From positions 186,001-250,000 of the forward strand of contig JAFKEU010000004.1 of assembly GCA_017308475.1 (NCBI GenBank): a DNA stretch of 64,000 bases, read 5' to 3'. Source of the DNA: Alphaproteobacteria bacterium. Its GTDB lineage: Bacteria > Pseudomonadota > Alphaproteobacteria > Micropepsales > Micropepsaceae. Below are positions 26,664-33,531 of the stretch, one piece after another. The first letter of the stretch is position 1; each line of letters opens with the position of its first letter. The notes beneath the pieces were generated by a model. It was given only the letters and a program-made list of their open reading frames with translations. It had not been told where the DNA came from and made no database searches. A program made the translations under genes and the position numbers.

Positions 26664-27011
26664 TTACTTCCAGTTGTGAAAAGCAAAGAACGCCGCACCG
26701 ACGATCAGCCCAAACGACACGAAGTGGTTCCAGCGCAGCGGCTCGCCCAGCCATGTCACCGAAAAGACAGCAAATACGACCAGGGTGATTACTTCCTGCA
26801 TCGTCTTGAGCTGGGCGGCGGAATAGACCTGGTGGCCGATGCGGTTGGCCGGCACGGCGAAACAGTATTCGAAGAAGGCGATGCTCCAGCAGAGCGGGAT
26901 CACGACCCACAGCGCGGCATGCGGATATCGGAGCTGGCCGTACCATGCGAACGTCATGAAGACATTCGAACAGCACAACAGCACAATCGGTGCGAGATAG
27001 TTCCAGTTCAT
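26664..27011 (-). CDS. DUF486 small multidrug-resistance-like membrane protein
   Basis: 115 residues with four hydrophobic segments: LAPIVLLCCSNVFMTFAWYG, AALWVVIPLCWSIAFFEYCFAVPANRIG, SAAQLKTMQEVITLVVFAVFSVTWL and HFVSFGLIVGAAFFAF. This order and the PANRIG and LKxxQE motifs match DUF486 (DMT superfamily). GGGGATCTGA precedes the ATG. The function of the family is not established. Upstream, a second copy of the first 23 codons is found (27157-27225), separated by a palindromic segment. Confidence 0.88.
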   Translation of the reverse strand: MNWNYLAPIVLLCCSNVFMTFAWYGQLRYPHAALWVVIPLCWSIAFFEYCFAVPANRIGHQVYSAAQLKTMQEVITLVVFAVFSVTWLGEPLRWNHFVSFGLIVGAAFFAFHNWK

Positions 27012-27086
27012 TCAGATCCCCGTCTTCGGAAGCGAAATGGCAGGCTGCCCTCCGGCGCCTCGCTCAAGCTCGGCGCGTTCGGCGCT

Positions 27087-27111
27087 CAAATCGGTACACT
27101 GTACCGATTTG
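27087..27111. repeat. 25-base perfect palindrome upstream of the DUF486 gene
   Basis: Arms CAAATCGGTACA and its exact complement around a single C, with outer GGCGC (27081-27085) and GCGCC (27115-27119) also able to pair. The centre resembles TetR-type operators, but no TetR gene is nearby. It lies inside the 145-base segment that separates the DUF486 gene from its truncated duplicate, so it may be part of a small mobile element. Confidence 0.65.
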
Positions 27112-27156
27112 CCCGCGCCGCTACGCTGTCGCTAAGCGCCGCCGGTCGCGCCTCAC

Positions 27157-27225
27157 CCAGGCGAACGTCATGAAAATGTTAGAACAGCACAACAGCAGGA
27201 TGGGCGCGGGCATCGGCCAGGTCAT
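27157..27225 (-). pseudogene. Truncated duplicate of the DUF486 N-terminus
   Basis: Translating from the ATG at 27225 gives MTWPMPAPILLLCCSNIFM, then TFAW, nearly the same as residues 1-23 of the intact protein (LAPIVLLCCSNVFMTFAW). After that Trp codon the frame runs into unrelated sequence and stops twelve codons later. This is a remnant of a duplicated or rearranged gene, in the same orientation as the intact copy. Confidence 0.75.
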
Positions 27226-27345
27226 TTTGAAATTCCTTGTAACAGCTACGTGGCAACGGCACTGACGGTGTTTGTTTCATCCGCGGCGCGCGCATTCGAT
27301 CGGGAAAAATTCCCGAACGCGCGTGATGATAAATAATATTTTCGC

Positions 27346-27550
27346 CCAGCCTGAATAGAGCGGCCTTTCACGACACACCGATACAAATTTGCCGGCGCCA
27401 AGGCTTCACCTGCGCCGCACGGAGGAGGATGTTTGCCTCTGGTCCTGTGTCCGTTCGGCGCTCCACCTTAAGGATACAGCCAACAGCGACGGCCGGGTCG
27501 GCTTTTGTGCCCCCCACGTAAAGCCCTTGGCCCGGCCGTCCAATTTTTTC
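27346..27550 (+). ncRNA. Candidate small RNA with intrinsic terminator
   Basis: Two strong structures lie in order. First is an 11-of-12 base stem GCGCCGCACGGA (27412-27423) / TCCGTTCGGCGC (27450-27461). Second is a terminator-like hairpin with perfect ten-base arms GACGGCCGGG (27488-27497) / CCCGGCCGTC (27531-27540), inner pairs GGCTTT / AAAGCC, followed by CAATTTTTTC. TAATAT at 27334-27339 may be the -10, giving a transcript of about 200 bases. The stretch CACCTTAAGGATACAGCC faintly recalls the 3' part of 6S RNA, but I would not assign a family. The 5' end is a guess. Confidence 0.42.
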
Positions 27551-27553
27551 AAT

Positions 27554-27620
27554 GCCCCTTGTTCGCAAAGCCGGGCCTCGCGGTGGCCGCAAGCTGTGTT
27601 GGGCCTTGCGGAAAAGGGGC
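27554..27620. other. Long imperfect hairpin downstream of the candidate sRNA
   Basis: GCCCCTT (27554-27560) pairs with AAGGGGC (27614-27620), and the stem continues inward (TTCGCAA with TTGCGGAA, GCC with GGC) to about 19 pairs with two mismatches. It may be a structured leader or a separate RNA. Confidence 0.4.
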
Positions 27621-27903
27621 GGGGCGGGACTGAAAAATTTGCCGCGCCCTCCCCCATTTGTCAGAATATGGCGGTTGGCGGTGTCCACTCGCCGCTGAGA
27701 GATTCCATTAAGCCCCTGAAAAGCCTTGAAGCTGTACCGGCGCGACAAAGCTTTACAGCGCAGGGGCCTTGCCTGATGCCCACCCGTCGCCATATTTGGG
27801 CGAGATGGTGGAACCGGGGGAGAATTCTAAGTGCCCGCGCGACCGCCCGCGCCATATTGCTCCCCACGCCGTTAGACCATACGCCGATAGAAAAGAGAGT
27901 TTG

Positions 27904-29364
27904 ATGAAATCCCTCCTTCCCGGTGCCCGCCTGAAGGGTGCGCTTCTCAAGGGTGCCGGTGCCGTGGCGCTGTCTGCTGCTCTGGCCGCCTGTACCACCA
28001 ACCCCACCCCGCTCGACCGGCCCGGCGACGTGCCCGCATCCTTCGAACAGCCCGCGCCGAATCTACAGGCGCCGCTGTGGCCGTCCAGCGACTGGTGGAC
28101 CACCTTCCAGGCCGACGAACTGACCCAGCTTGAGGCGACCGCACAGAAGGAAAACCTGGACATCGCCCAGGCCGCGGCCCGCGTGATCCAGGCCGAGGCG
28201 CAGGATGGCGTGGCCTTCTCGGCGCTGCTGCCGACGCTGGATGCATCGGGCGGCTACAAGCGCCAGGGTGCCGGCCATCCGCACGGCCCGGCCTTCACCA
28301 CCTGGTCGGCGGGACTTTCCGCCAGCTATCAGCAGAGCTTTTTCGGCGGGGAGTATTTCAACCTGCAGGCGGCGCGGCAGAGCCTGCGCGCCAGCCGCTA
28401 CAACGCCGCCGTGATCGGCCTGTCCATCGAGGCGCAGGTGGCGGACCAGTATTTCACCGTGCTGTCGCTGCGCGAGCGCGTCGCCATCACCCGCGCCAAT
28501 GTCGACGCCGCCAAGCGCATCCTGACCATCACCCAGGCAAAAGTGTCGAGCGGCGTGTCCTCCAACCTGGACCTGGCCGAACAGCAGGCCGTGTTGGCGC
28601 AGCAGGAAGCCCAGCTGCCCGGCCTGATCGAGCAGGAAAAGGAAGCGCGCTATGGCCTGGCCATCCTGATGGGCCGCGCGCCGGAGCGTTATGAGGTCAA
28701 GGGGCAGAACCTGGACGAGATCACCTCGCCCACGGTAAAGCCGGGCCTGCCGTCCGAGCTGCTGCTGCGCCGTCCCGACATCGCCCAGGCCGAGGCGCAG
28801 CTTTACGCGGCGCACGCCAATGTCGATGCGGCACGTGCCGCCTTCTTCCCCTCACTCAGCCTGACCGGCACCGGCGGATATTCGGCCGGCGCGCTGGCGG
28901 GACTGATCAATCCGGCCAACATGGCCTTCACCATCGGCGCCAGCATCTTCCAGTCGATCTTCGACGGCGGCCGGGTCAAGGCGCAGAGCGACCTTGCCAA
29001 GGCGCAGGAGACCGAGCTGATTGCCGCCTATCGCAAGGCGGTGTTCAGTGCCTTCGCCGACGTGGAATCCTCGCTGGGCCAGGTGCAGGCCACCACCGAG
29101 CAGCTGGACCTGATCCAGACCCAGGTGAAGGCCAGCGCCGAAGCCTTCCGCATTTCCGAGCTGCAGTATCGCGAGGGCACCATCGACATCCTGTCACTGC
29201 TCAATGCCCAGCAGCAGCTGTTCACGGCCCAGAATTCGCTGGTGGTGACAAAGCTGGCGCGGCTGGAAGCCAATATCGGCCTCTATTCGGCGCTGGGCGG
29301 CGGCTGGAAGCAGGACGAATCCGACGCGAACTACAAGTACCAGCTCGACTGGTGGCCTTTGTAA
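27904..29364 (+). CDS. NodT-family efflux outer membrane lipoprotein (orphan)
   Basis: 486 residues from the ATG at 27904; the open frame before it lacks a signal. The leader ends in the lipobox LAAC. Two OEP repeats follow, seen as DWWTTFQADELTQLEATAQKENLDIAQAAARVIQAEA and LLRRPDIAQAEAQLYAAHANVDAARAAFFPSLSLTG, the latter the NodT hallmark. Such trimers form the outer membrane duct of tripartite RND or MFS pumps. No inner-membrane pump or adaptor gene is adjacent, so it must serve a pump encoded elsewhere. GAGAG just upstream may be the ribosome site. Confidence 0.92.
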   Translation: MKSLLPGARLKGALLKGAGAVALSAALAACTTNPTPLDRPGDVPASFEQPAPNLQAPLWPSSDWWTTFQADELTQLEATAQKENLDIAQAAARVIQAEAQDGVAFSALLPTLDASGGYKRQGAGHPHGPAFTTWSAGLSASYQQSFFGGEYFNLQAARQSLRASRYNAAVIGLSIEAQVADQYFTVLSLRERVAITRANVDAAKRILTITQAKVSSGVSSNLDLAEQQAVLAQQEAQLPGLIEQEKEARYGLAILMGRAPERYEVKGQNLDEITSPTVKPGLPSELLLRRPDIAQAEAQLYAAHANVDAARAAFFPSLSLTGTGGYSAGALAGLINPANMAFTIGASIFQSIFDGGRVKAQSDLAKAQETELIAAYRKAVFSAFADVESSLGQVQATTEQLDLIQTQVKASAEAFRISELQYREGTIDILSLLNAQQQLFTAQNSLVVTKLARLEANIGLYSALGGGWKQDESDANYKYQLDWWPL

Positions 29365-29377
29365 GCTGAACCCCTCC

Positions 29378-29506
29378 GTCAGCAACTCGGTCTGCCTCTG
29401 GCAGACACATCGTTGCTGACATCTCCCCTTCCGGCTTGCTTCGCAAGCGAAGGGGAGGAGGGGCTGTGTGGCTCGGCAGAGGGGCGGCGCAGAAATGCGC
29501 CGCCCC
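29378..29506. repeat. Array of three perfect hairpins after the NodT gene
   Basis: First, GTCAGCAAC (29378-29386) pairs with GTTGCTGAC (29412-29420), enclosing GTCTGCC / GGCAGAC. Second, CTCCCCTTC (29423-29431) pairs with GAAGGGGAG (29449-29457), enclosing GCTTGC / GCAAGC. Third, GGGGCGGCGCA (29481-29491) pairs with TGCGCCGCCCC (29496-29506) around GAAA. It lies between convergent NodT and RcnR-like genes. The third hairpin is a likely terminator; the first two look like a dispersed intergenic repeat. Confidence 0.65.
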
Positions 29507-29530
29507 TTCGCATTGCGCGGGCAGGCCGGC

Positions 29531-29809
29531 TCAGCGGATGTACGAGCGCAGCACTGCCACCAGTTCGCCGGCGGCTTCCTTTTCGTCGCGGCTGGGCCTG
29601 CGCGCCGGATCCATCATGTGCATCTGGATATGATCGTCGACCACCTCGGCCATCATGCCGTTGATAGCGCCGCGCGCCGCAGTCAGAAGACGCATGACTT
29701 CGGTACAGCCCGCTTCGGCCTCCAGCGCCCGTTCGATCGCGTCCACCTGGCCGCGCAGCCGGCGCACGCGGTTGAGCAGCTTCTGCCGGTCGGCGATGGA
29801 GTGTGTCAT
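29531..29809 (-). CDS. Metal-sensing transcriptional repressor (RcnR/FrmR/CsoR family, RcnR-like)
   Basis: 92 residues from the ATG at 29809; the frame stays open upstream but crosses the operators. The all-helical DUF156 fold is clear: RQKLLNRVRRLRGQVDAIERALEAEAGC ... LLTAARGAINGMMAEVVDDHIQMHM. Counting from this start, the ligand residues are His3, Cys35, His60 and His64, exactly the set of the nickel/cobalt sensor RcnR rather than the copper (C-H-C) or formaldehyde pattern. It diverges from an OprB-type porin gene; the gap has two CCCC/GGGG palindromes of the kind these repressors bind. Confidence 0.88.
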   Translation of the reverse strand: MTHSIADRQKLLNRVRRLRGQVDAIERALEAEAGCTEVMRLLTAARGAINGMMAEVVDDHIQMHMMDPARRPSRDEKEAAGELVAVLRSYIR

Positions 29810-29827
29810 TTCGTCCTTTCCGCCAAA

Positions 29828-29868
29828 ATACCCCATGGGGTATGTCGGCGCTATACCCCTGGGGGTAT
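29828..29868. promoter_or_regulatory. Two RcnR/CsoR-type operators
   Basis: ATACCCCATGGGGTAT (29828-29843) and ATACCCCTGGGGGTAT (29853-29868), with 25 bases between starts. C/G tracts flanked by ATA/TAT are the known recognition form for this repressor family. They sit 19-59 bases from the regulator start and about 93-133 bases from the porin start. Confidence 0.8.
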
Positions 29869-29960
29869 ATAGCCCGGCGTGGGCCCGCACAAGGCGGGCC
29901 TTCACCAGACCGTCTTGAACCGCCGCCAGAGTGCGGCCAGATTTTCCGGAAACCCCCGTC

Positions 29961-31262
29961 ATGGCGTGCGACGCCCTGCTTCTGTCGGGCCTGCTGGCGG
30001 CCTGCCCCGCCAACGCCTTCGCCGGCGACGGCATCGCGCTGCACGGGCAGGCCGTCTTCGTGGACCAGTATCATCCCGCTTTCCGCTCGCCCTATCGCGG
30101 ACCCAACAGCCTGGACCCAGGCAGCCAGGGCCGGGAGACCTTCAGTGCCACCCTCTATGCCGGGGCAAGGCTGTGGGACGGCGGTGAGGTGTGGGCGAAT
30201 CCGGAGATTGACCAGGGTTTCGGCCTTTCCAACACGCTGGGGCTTGCGGGGTTTTCCAGCGGCGAAGGCTACAAGGTGGGCAGCAGCACGCCCTATCTCA
30301 GGCTGCAGCGGCTGTTCTTCCGCCAGACCTTTGACCTGGGCGGCAAAAGTGAGACGGTGCAGGACGGCGCCAACCAGATGGGCGGCACCCGCACCGCCGA
30401 CAGTCTGGTCCTGACCGCCGGAAAGATCTCCGTCACCGACATATTCGATACCAATCCTTACGCCCACGATCCGGCGCGCGACTTCCTGAACTGGGCTGTC
30501 ATCGATGCCGGCGCCTATGATTATGCCGCCGACGCCTGGGGCTACAGCTACGGCGCCGCCGCGGAGTGGTCGCAGGACTGGTGGACATTGCGCGCCGGCG
30601 CCTTCGCCCTGTCGCGCGTGCCCAATACCACCGAACTGCAGACCGATTTCCGCCAGTTCGAGCTGGTGGCGGAAGCCGAGGCACGCCACCAATGGCGGGG
30701 ACGGCCGGGCAGCATAAAGCTACTGGGCTTCATCAATCGCGGCGACATGGGCGGCTATCACGATGCGGTGCACCTGTGGCTCGCCGGCGGCATGGCGCCC
30801 GACACCGCGCTGGTGCGCCGCTATGCGTCACTTCCGGGCGGCTCGATCAACCTTGAACAGCAGGTCAGTGGCATGCTGGGCGTCTTCGCACGCGCCAGCT
30901 TCAATGACGGCAGCAAGGAAGCCTTCGAGTTCACCGAGATCAACCGGTCGTTCTCGGCCGGCCTGTCGCTTTCGGGCGCCGCCTGGGGCCGGCCGGGCGA
31001 CAGCGCCGGTGTCGCCGGGGTGGTCGACGCCCTCTCCTCCTCCGCGCGCGCCTATTTCGCCGCCGGGGGCCTGGGCATCCTGATCGGCGACGGGCAGCTT
31101 CCCAGTTATGGGACCGAGGACATACTGGAAACCTATTACAGCGCGTGGATCACCCAATGGCTGGCCGCGACCGCCGACTACCAGTTCGTCGCCAACCCGG
31201 CCTATGCCGGGTCGCGCGGGCCGGTATCGATTCTGGGCGCCCGGCTGACGGCGCAGTTCTGA
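29961..31262 (+). CDS. OprB-type outer membrane porin
   Basis: 433 residues from the ATG at 29961 (a GTG lies ten codons earlier). The leader ends near ANAFA-GDG. The body matches the carbohydrate-selective porin OprB: LHGQAVFVDQYHPAFRSPYRGPNSL, ETFSATLYAGARLWDGGEVWANPEIDQGFGLSNTLGLAGF, then KISVTDIFDTNPYAHDPARDFLNWAVIDAGAYDY, ending with a terminal Phe as in barrel proteins. Known members import sugars, but control by an RcnR-like sensor suggests a metal-complex or metal-linked substrate in this case. The aldo/keto reductase gene is convergent immediately after. Confidence 0.85.
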   Translation: MACDALLLSGLLAACPANAFAGDGIALHGQAVFVDQYHPAFRSPYRGPNSLDPGSQGRETFSATLYAGARLWDGGEVWANPEIDQGFGLSNTLGLAGFSSGEGYKVGSSTPYLRLQRLFFRQTFDLGGKSETVQDGANQMGGTRTADSLVLTAGKISVTDIFDTNPYAHDPARDFLNWAVIDAGAYDYAADAWGYSYGAAAEWSQDWWTLRAGAFALSRVPNTTELQTDFRQFELVAEAEARHQWRGRPGSIKLLGFINRGDMGGYHDAVHLWLAGGMAPDTALVRRYASLPGGSINLEQQVSGMLGVFARASFNDGSKEAFEFTEINRSFSAGLSLSGAAWGRPGDSAGVAGVVDALSSSARAYFAAGGLGILIGDGQLPSYGTEDILETYYSAWITQWLAATADYQFVANPAYAGSRGPVSILGARLTAQF

Positions 31263-31263
31263 A

Positions 31264-32238
31264 TCAGCGCAGGTTGCCGGCGATGGCCTTGGGACGATAG
31301 GGCTCTTCGAGATGCTTCACCTCGTCGTCCGTCAGCACGATCGAGGCGGCGGCGATGGCATCTTCCAGGTGACTCATCTTCGAGGCGCCGACGATGGGCG
31401 CGCTGACGCCTTTGGCCAAGAGCCAGGCGGTGGCGATCTGGGCGTTCTTCGCGCCGCGCTTCCTGGCCGTCTCCTCCACCCGGCGCAGCGTCTCGACATC
31501 GGCATCGCCGAACTTCATGTCCAGGATATTGTCGCTTTTGGCGCGCGTGGTCTGCCGGTCCAGCGCATGCGCCGCGGGGCGGCCCAGGAAGCCGCGCGCC
31601 AAGGGGCTCCAGGGGATCACACCGATGCCCGCGTCATGGCAGAGCGGAAGCATCTCCCGCTCCTCCTCCCGATAGACGAGATTGTAGAAATTCTGCATGG
31701 AGACGAACTTCGTCATCCCCATCTTCTCCGCCGTGGAGAGGTATTTGGCGAACTGCCAGGCATGCATGGAAGAAGCGCCGATATAACGCGCCTTGCCCGC
31801 TTTCACCACGTCGTGCAGTGCCTCGATCGTCTCCTCGATCGGGGTGGCATTGTCGAAGCGGTGGATCTGGTAGAGATCGACATGGTCCATGCCCAGGCGG
31901 GCGAGCGAATTGTCGATTCCCGCCATGATGTGCTTGCGCGACAGCCCGCCATTCCTGCCGTCGACCGGAAAGAAGACCTTGGTGGCCAGGACGTAATCCT
32001 CGCGCGACGGACAGAAATCGCGCAGCGCCCGGCCGACGACTTCCTCCGACACGCCCTGCGAATAGATGTCGGCGGTGTCGAAGAAATTGATCCCCGCCTC
32101 CAGCGCGCGGCTGATGAAGGGGCGGCTGGCTTCCTCGTCCAGCACCCAGTCGCGCCAGCCGGGCGATCCATAGGTCATGGTTCCCAGGCAGATGCGCGAA
32201 ACCTTCAGGCCCGTATTGCCCAGGCGAACTTTTTCCAT
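31264..32238 (-). CDS. Aldo/keto reductase
   Basis: 324 residues. The barrel shows the catalytic set: GINFFDTADIYSQGVSEEVVG (Asp and Tyr), DYVLATKVFF (Lys) and LDMDHVDLYQIHRFD (His), followed by GASSMHAWQF and FVSMQNFYNLVYREEEREMLPLC. The C-terminal NADPH site is LAKGVSAPIVGASKMSHLEDAI. It belongs to the YajO-like group of NADPH aldo/keto reductases, which reduce aldehydes and sugars. The stop is one base from the porin stop on the other strand, so the two genes are convergent. Confidence 0.93.
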   Translation of the reverse strand: MEKVRLGNTGLKVSRICLGTMTYGSPGWRDWVLDEEASRPFISRALEAGINFFDTADIYSQGVSEEVVGRALRDFCPSREDYVLATKVFFPVDGRNGGLSRKHIMAGIDNSLARLGMDHVDLYQIHRFDNATPIEETIEALHDVVKAGKARYIGASSMHAWQFAKYLSTAEKMGMTKFVSMQNFYNLVYREEEREMLPLCHDAGIGVIPWSPLARGFLGRPAAHALDRQTTRAKSDNILDMKFGDADVETLRRVEETARKRGAKNAQIATAWLLAKGVSAPIVGASKMSHLEDAIAAASIVLTDDEVKHLEEPYRPKAIAGNLR

Positions 32239-32301
32239 GACCGGAACTCCAGACGATGCGGACGCGATTATGCAGAACGTCCGGTCATGCGGAAGGGCCG
32301 A

Positions 32302-32862
32302 TCATGCGGCAGGCTTCAGCGCCTGCGAAACGGCGATATAGCCCACACCGGTGCTGATGAAATTCACGCCGGTCAGGACGCCCAGCGCGACCAGCGAGAT
32401 GGCCGGCCAGCCCACCACGATCAGGATCGCCACCACGATGCTGGCGATGGCCGACAGCAACATCGGGCCCCAGCCGCGATGCGGCCGCATCTCCAGCGCG
32501 AAATAGGTCTCGACCGCGCCCTGGAACATGAACAGCAGGCCCACCATCAGCGTCAGCGCCACCGCCCCGGCCATGGGGCTGAACAACAGGAAAAGTCCCG
32601 CGGCGACGAACAGAAGGCCGGTGACCAGCGCGCCGAAAAAGGGTCCGGTGCCGTGGATGGTGAAGGCGCTGGCGACCAGAAGCACCCCAGCCATCAGGAG
32701 CACCCAGCCGGCGAACAGCGCCACCGCCAGGGTGGAGATGACCGGAAAGATCAGCGCGACGACGCCCAGAATGGCCATGCCAAGGCCCACCCAGAAAAGC
32801 CGGCGCGAGCCCGCCCGAATCCGCCCGTGAAACAGACTGTCGATGACCGAAGTCGCACTCAT
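32302..32862 (-). CDS. HdeD family membrane protein
   Basis: 186 residues from the ATG at 32862, preceded by GGGGGTAAAG. Six hydrophobic helices: LFWVGLGMAILGVVALIFPVIS, LAVALFAGWVLLMAGVLLVASAF, FFGALVTGLLFVAAGLFLLFSP, GAVALTLMVGLLFMFQGAVETYFAL, GPMLLSAIASIVVAILIVVGW and ALGVLTGVNFISTGVGYIAV. This is the HdeD/DUF308 pattern linked to acid or stress resistance. It follows the aldo/keto reductase gene's promoter side on the same strand; joint regulation is possible. Confidence 0.88.
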   Translation of the reverse strand: MSATSVIDSLFHGRIRAGSRRLFWVGLGMAILGVVALIFPVISTLAVALFAGWVLLMAGVLLVASAFTIHGTGPFFGALVTGLLFVAAGLFLLFSPMAGAVALTLMVGLLFMFQGAVETYFALEMRPHRGWGPMLLSAIASIVVAILIVVGWPAISLVALGVLTGVNFISTGVGYIAVSQALKPAA

Positions 32863-33531
32863 GGCTTTACCCCCGTGCAAAGTTCCGGCGACGTTAGAAG
32901 CCGGACAGGGGGCGGGCAATCATCTGGATCAAATTTTCAACCCGGGAAGCACCAGAAAGCAGAAGAGGCGGGAGCCGTCGCTCTCGCCTCGCCTGCATCA
33001 TCAGTGCGCCAGCTCTGTGCATGGCCCCCTTGCGGAGGTCTTCACCATTCCGGCCGTTCGCGACGCACCAGTCGCCTTCACGCTTGCGCGCTCCGGTTCC
33101 CGGTCCGCGTTTAGCCCCGGCCTCGCGGCCTTGGCTTGCGCGGCCTGCCGAGCGGTTTGCCGCCGCTTGCAGGTTCATCGGCCAGTGACCCACGTTTTCA
33201 CATGGTCACGCTTTCGCGTGTCTGCGCTTGCGCGCTATCACCGTCCCCCGTGCTCCCCGGCGCCCATCGGCTTTCACCGCCGGCATTCCGGCAGGGGGCT
33301 GTGGCTTCCCGGTTCATCGCGGCCTTGCGAGCCACAAGTCCGTTCCCCGGACCACATGGTGAAATGAAACGCCTGACTCGTTTCCGGCGCAAGCACGTGT
33401 TGGCGTTATCCACAGAGGCATGATTCGCGGGCGCAATGTGACGACAGGGGGGAACTCATGGAACTTCTTCCGGCTTTGCCGCATTGTTCCGTTGCCACAT
33501 CCCACGGGCATTTGGGATCAAGCCTTTGACC
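32863..33531. other. Gene-free region (about 670 bases)
   Basis: No convincing coding frame: the longest frames are Arg/Gly/Ala-rich and lack family similarity. It contains a nine-pair stem AGGCGGGAG / CTCTCGCCT (32966-32989), many short GC-rich inverted motifs, and one perfect DnaA-box word TTATCCACA (33406-33414). The right end should hold the promoter of the Mla-type operon. There is no AT-rich unwinding region and no second DnaA box, so an origin is not supported. Confidence 0.5.

Larger units (their letters stand above)
27226..27903. other. Intergenic region (about 680 bases) rich in hairpins
   Basis: No credible protein gene. It holds an inverted repeat TCGGGAA-AAA-TTCCCGA (27300-27316), an AT-rich promoter-like stretch (27328-27340), a candidate sRNA ending in a terminator (about 27346-27550), a second long hairpin (27554-27620), and a further possible stem (GCCCCTG / CAGGGGC around 27712-27767) before the NodT-type gene. 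Part of the last segment is probably its 5' untranslated region. Confidence 0.6.

Noticed and set aside
27346-27550. Firm call of 6S RNA
   Set aside because: Only short words match from memory; the closing stem and central bubble could not be shown, so it is left as an unassigned sRNA candidate.
27789-27830. tRNA-Leu-like start (GAGATGGTGGAACCGG)
   Set aside because: The usual D-loop and T-loop (GGTTCGAATCC) do not follow and no cloverleaf can be formed.
32894-33193. 99-codon minus-strand frame in the gene-free region
   Set aside because: The product is low-complexity (Arg, Gly, Ala) with no start context or family resemblance.
33406-33414. Replication origin
   Set aside because: Only one DnaA-box word, no AT-rich unwinding region and no origin-linked genes (hemE, dnaA, parA).
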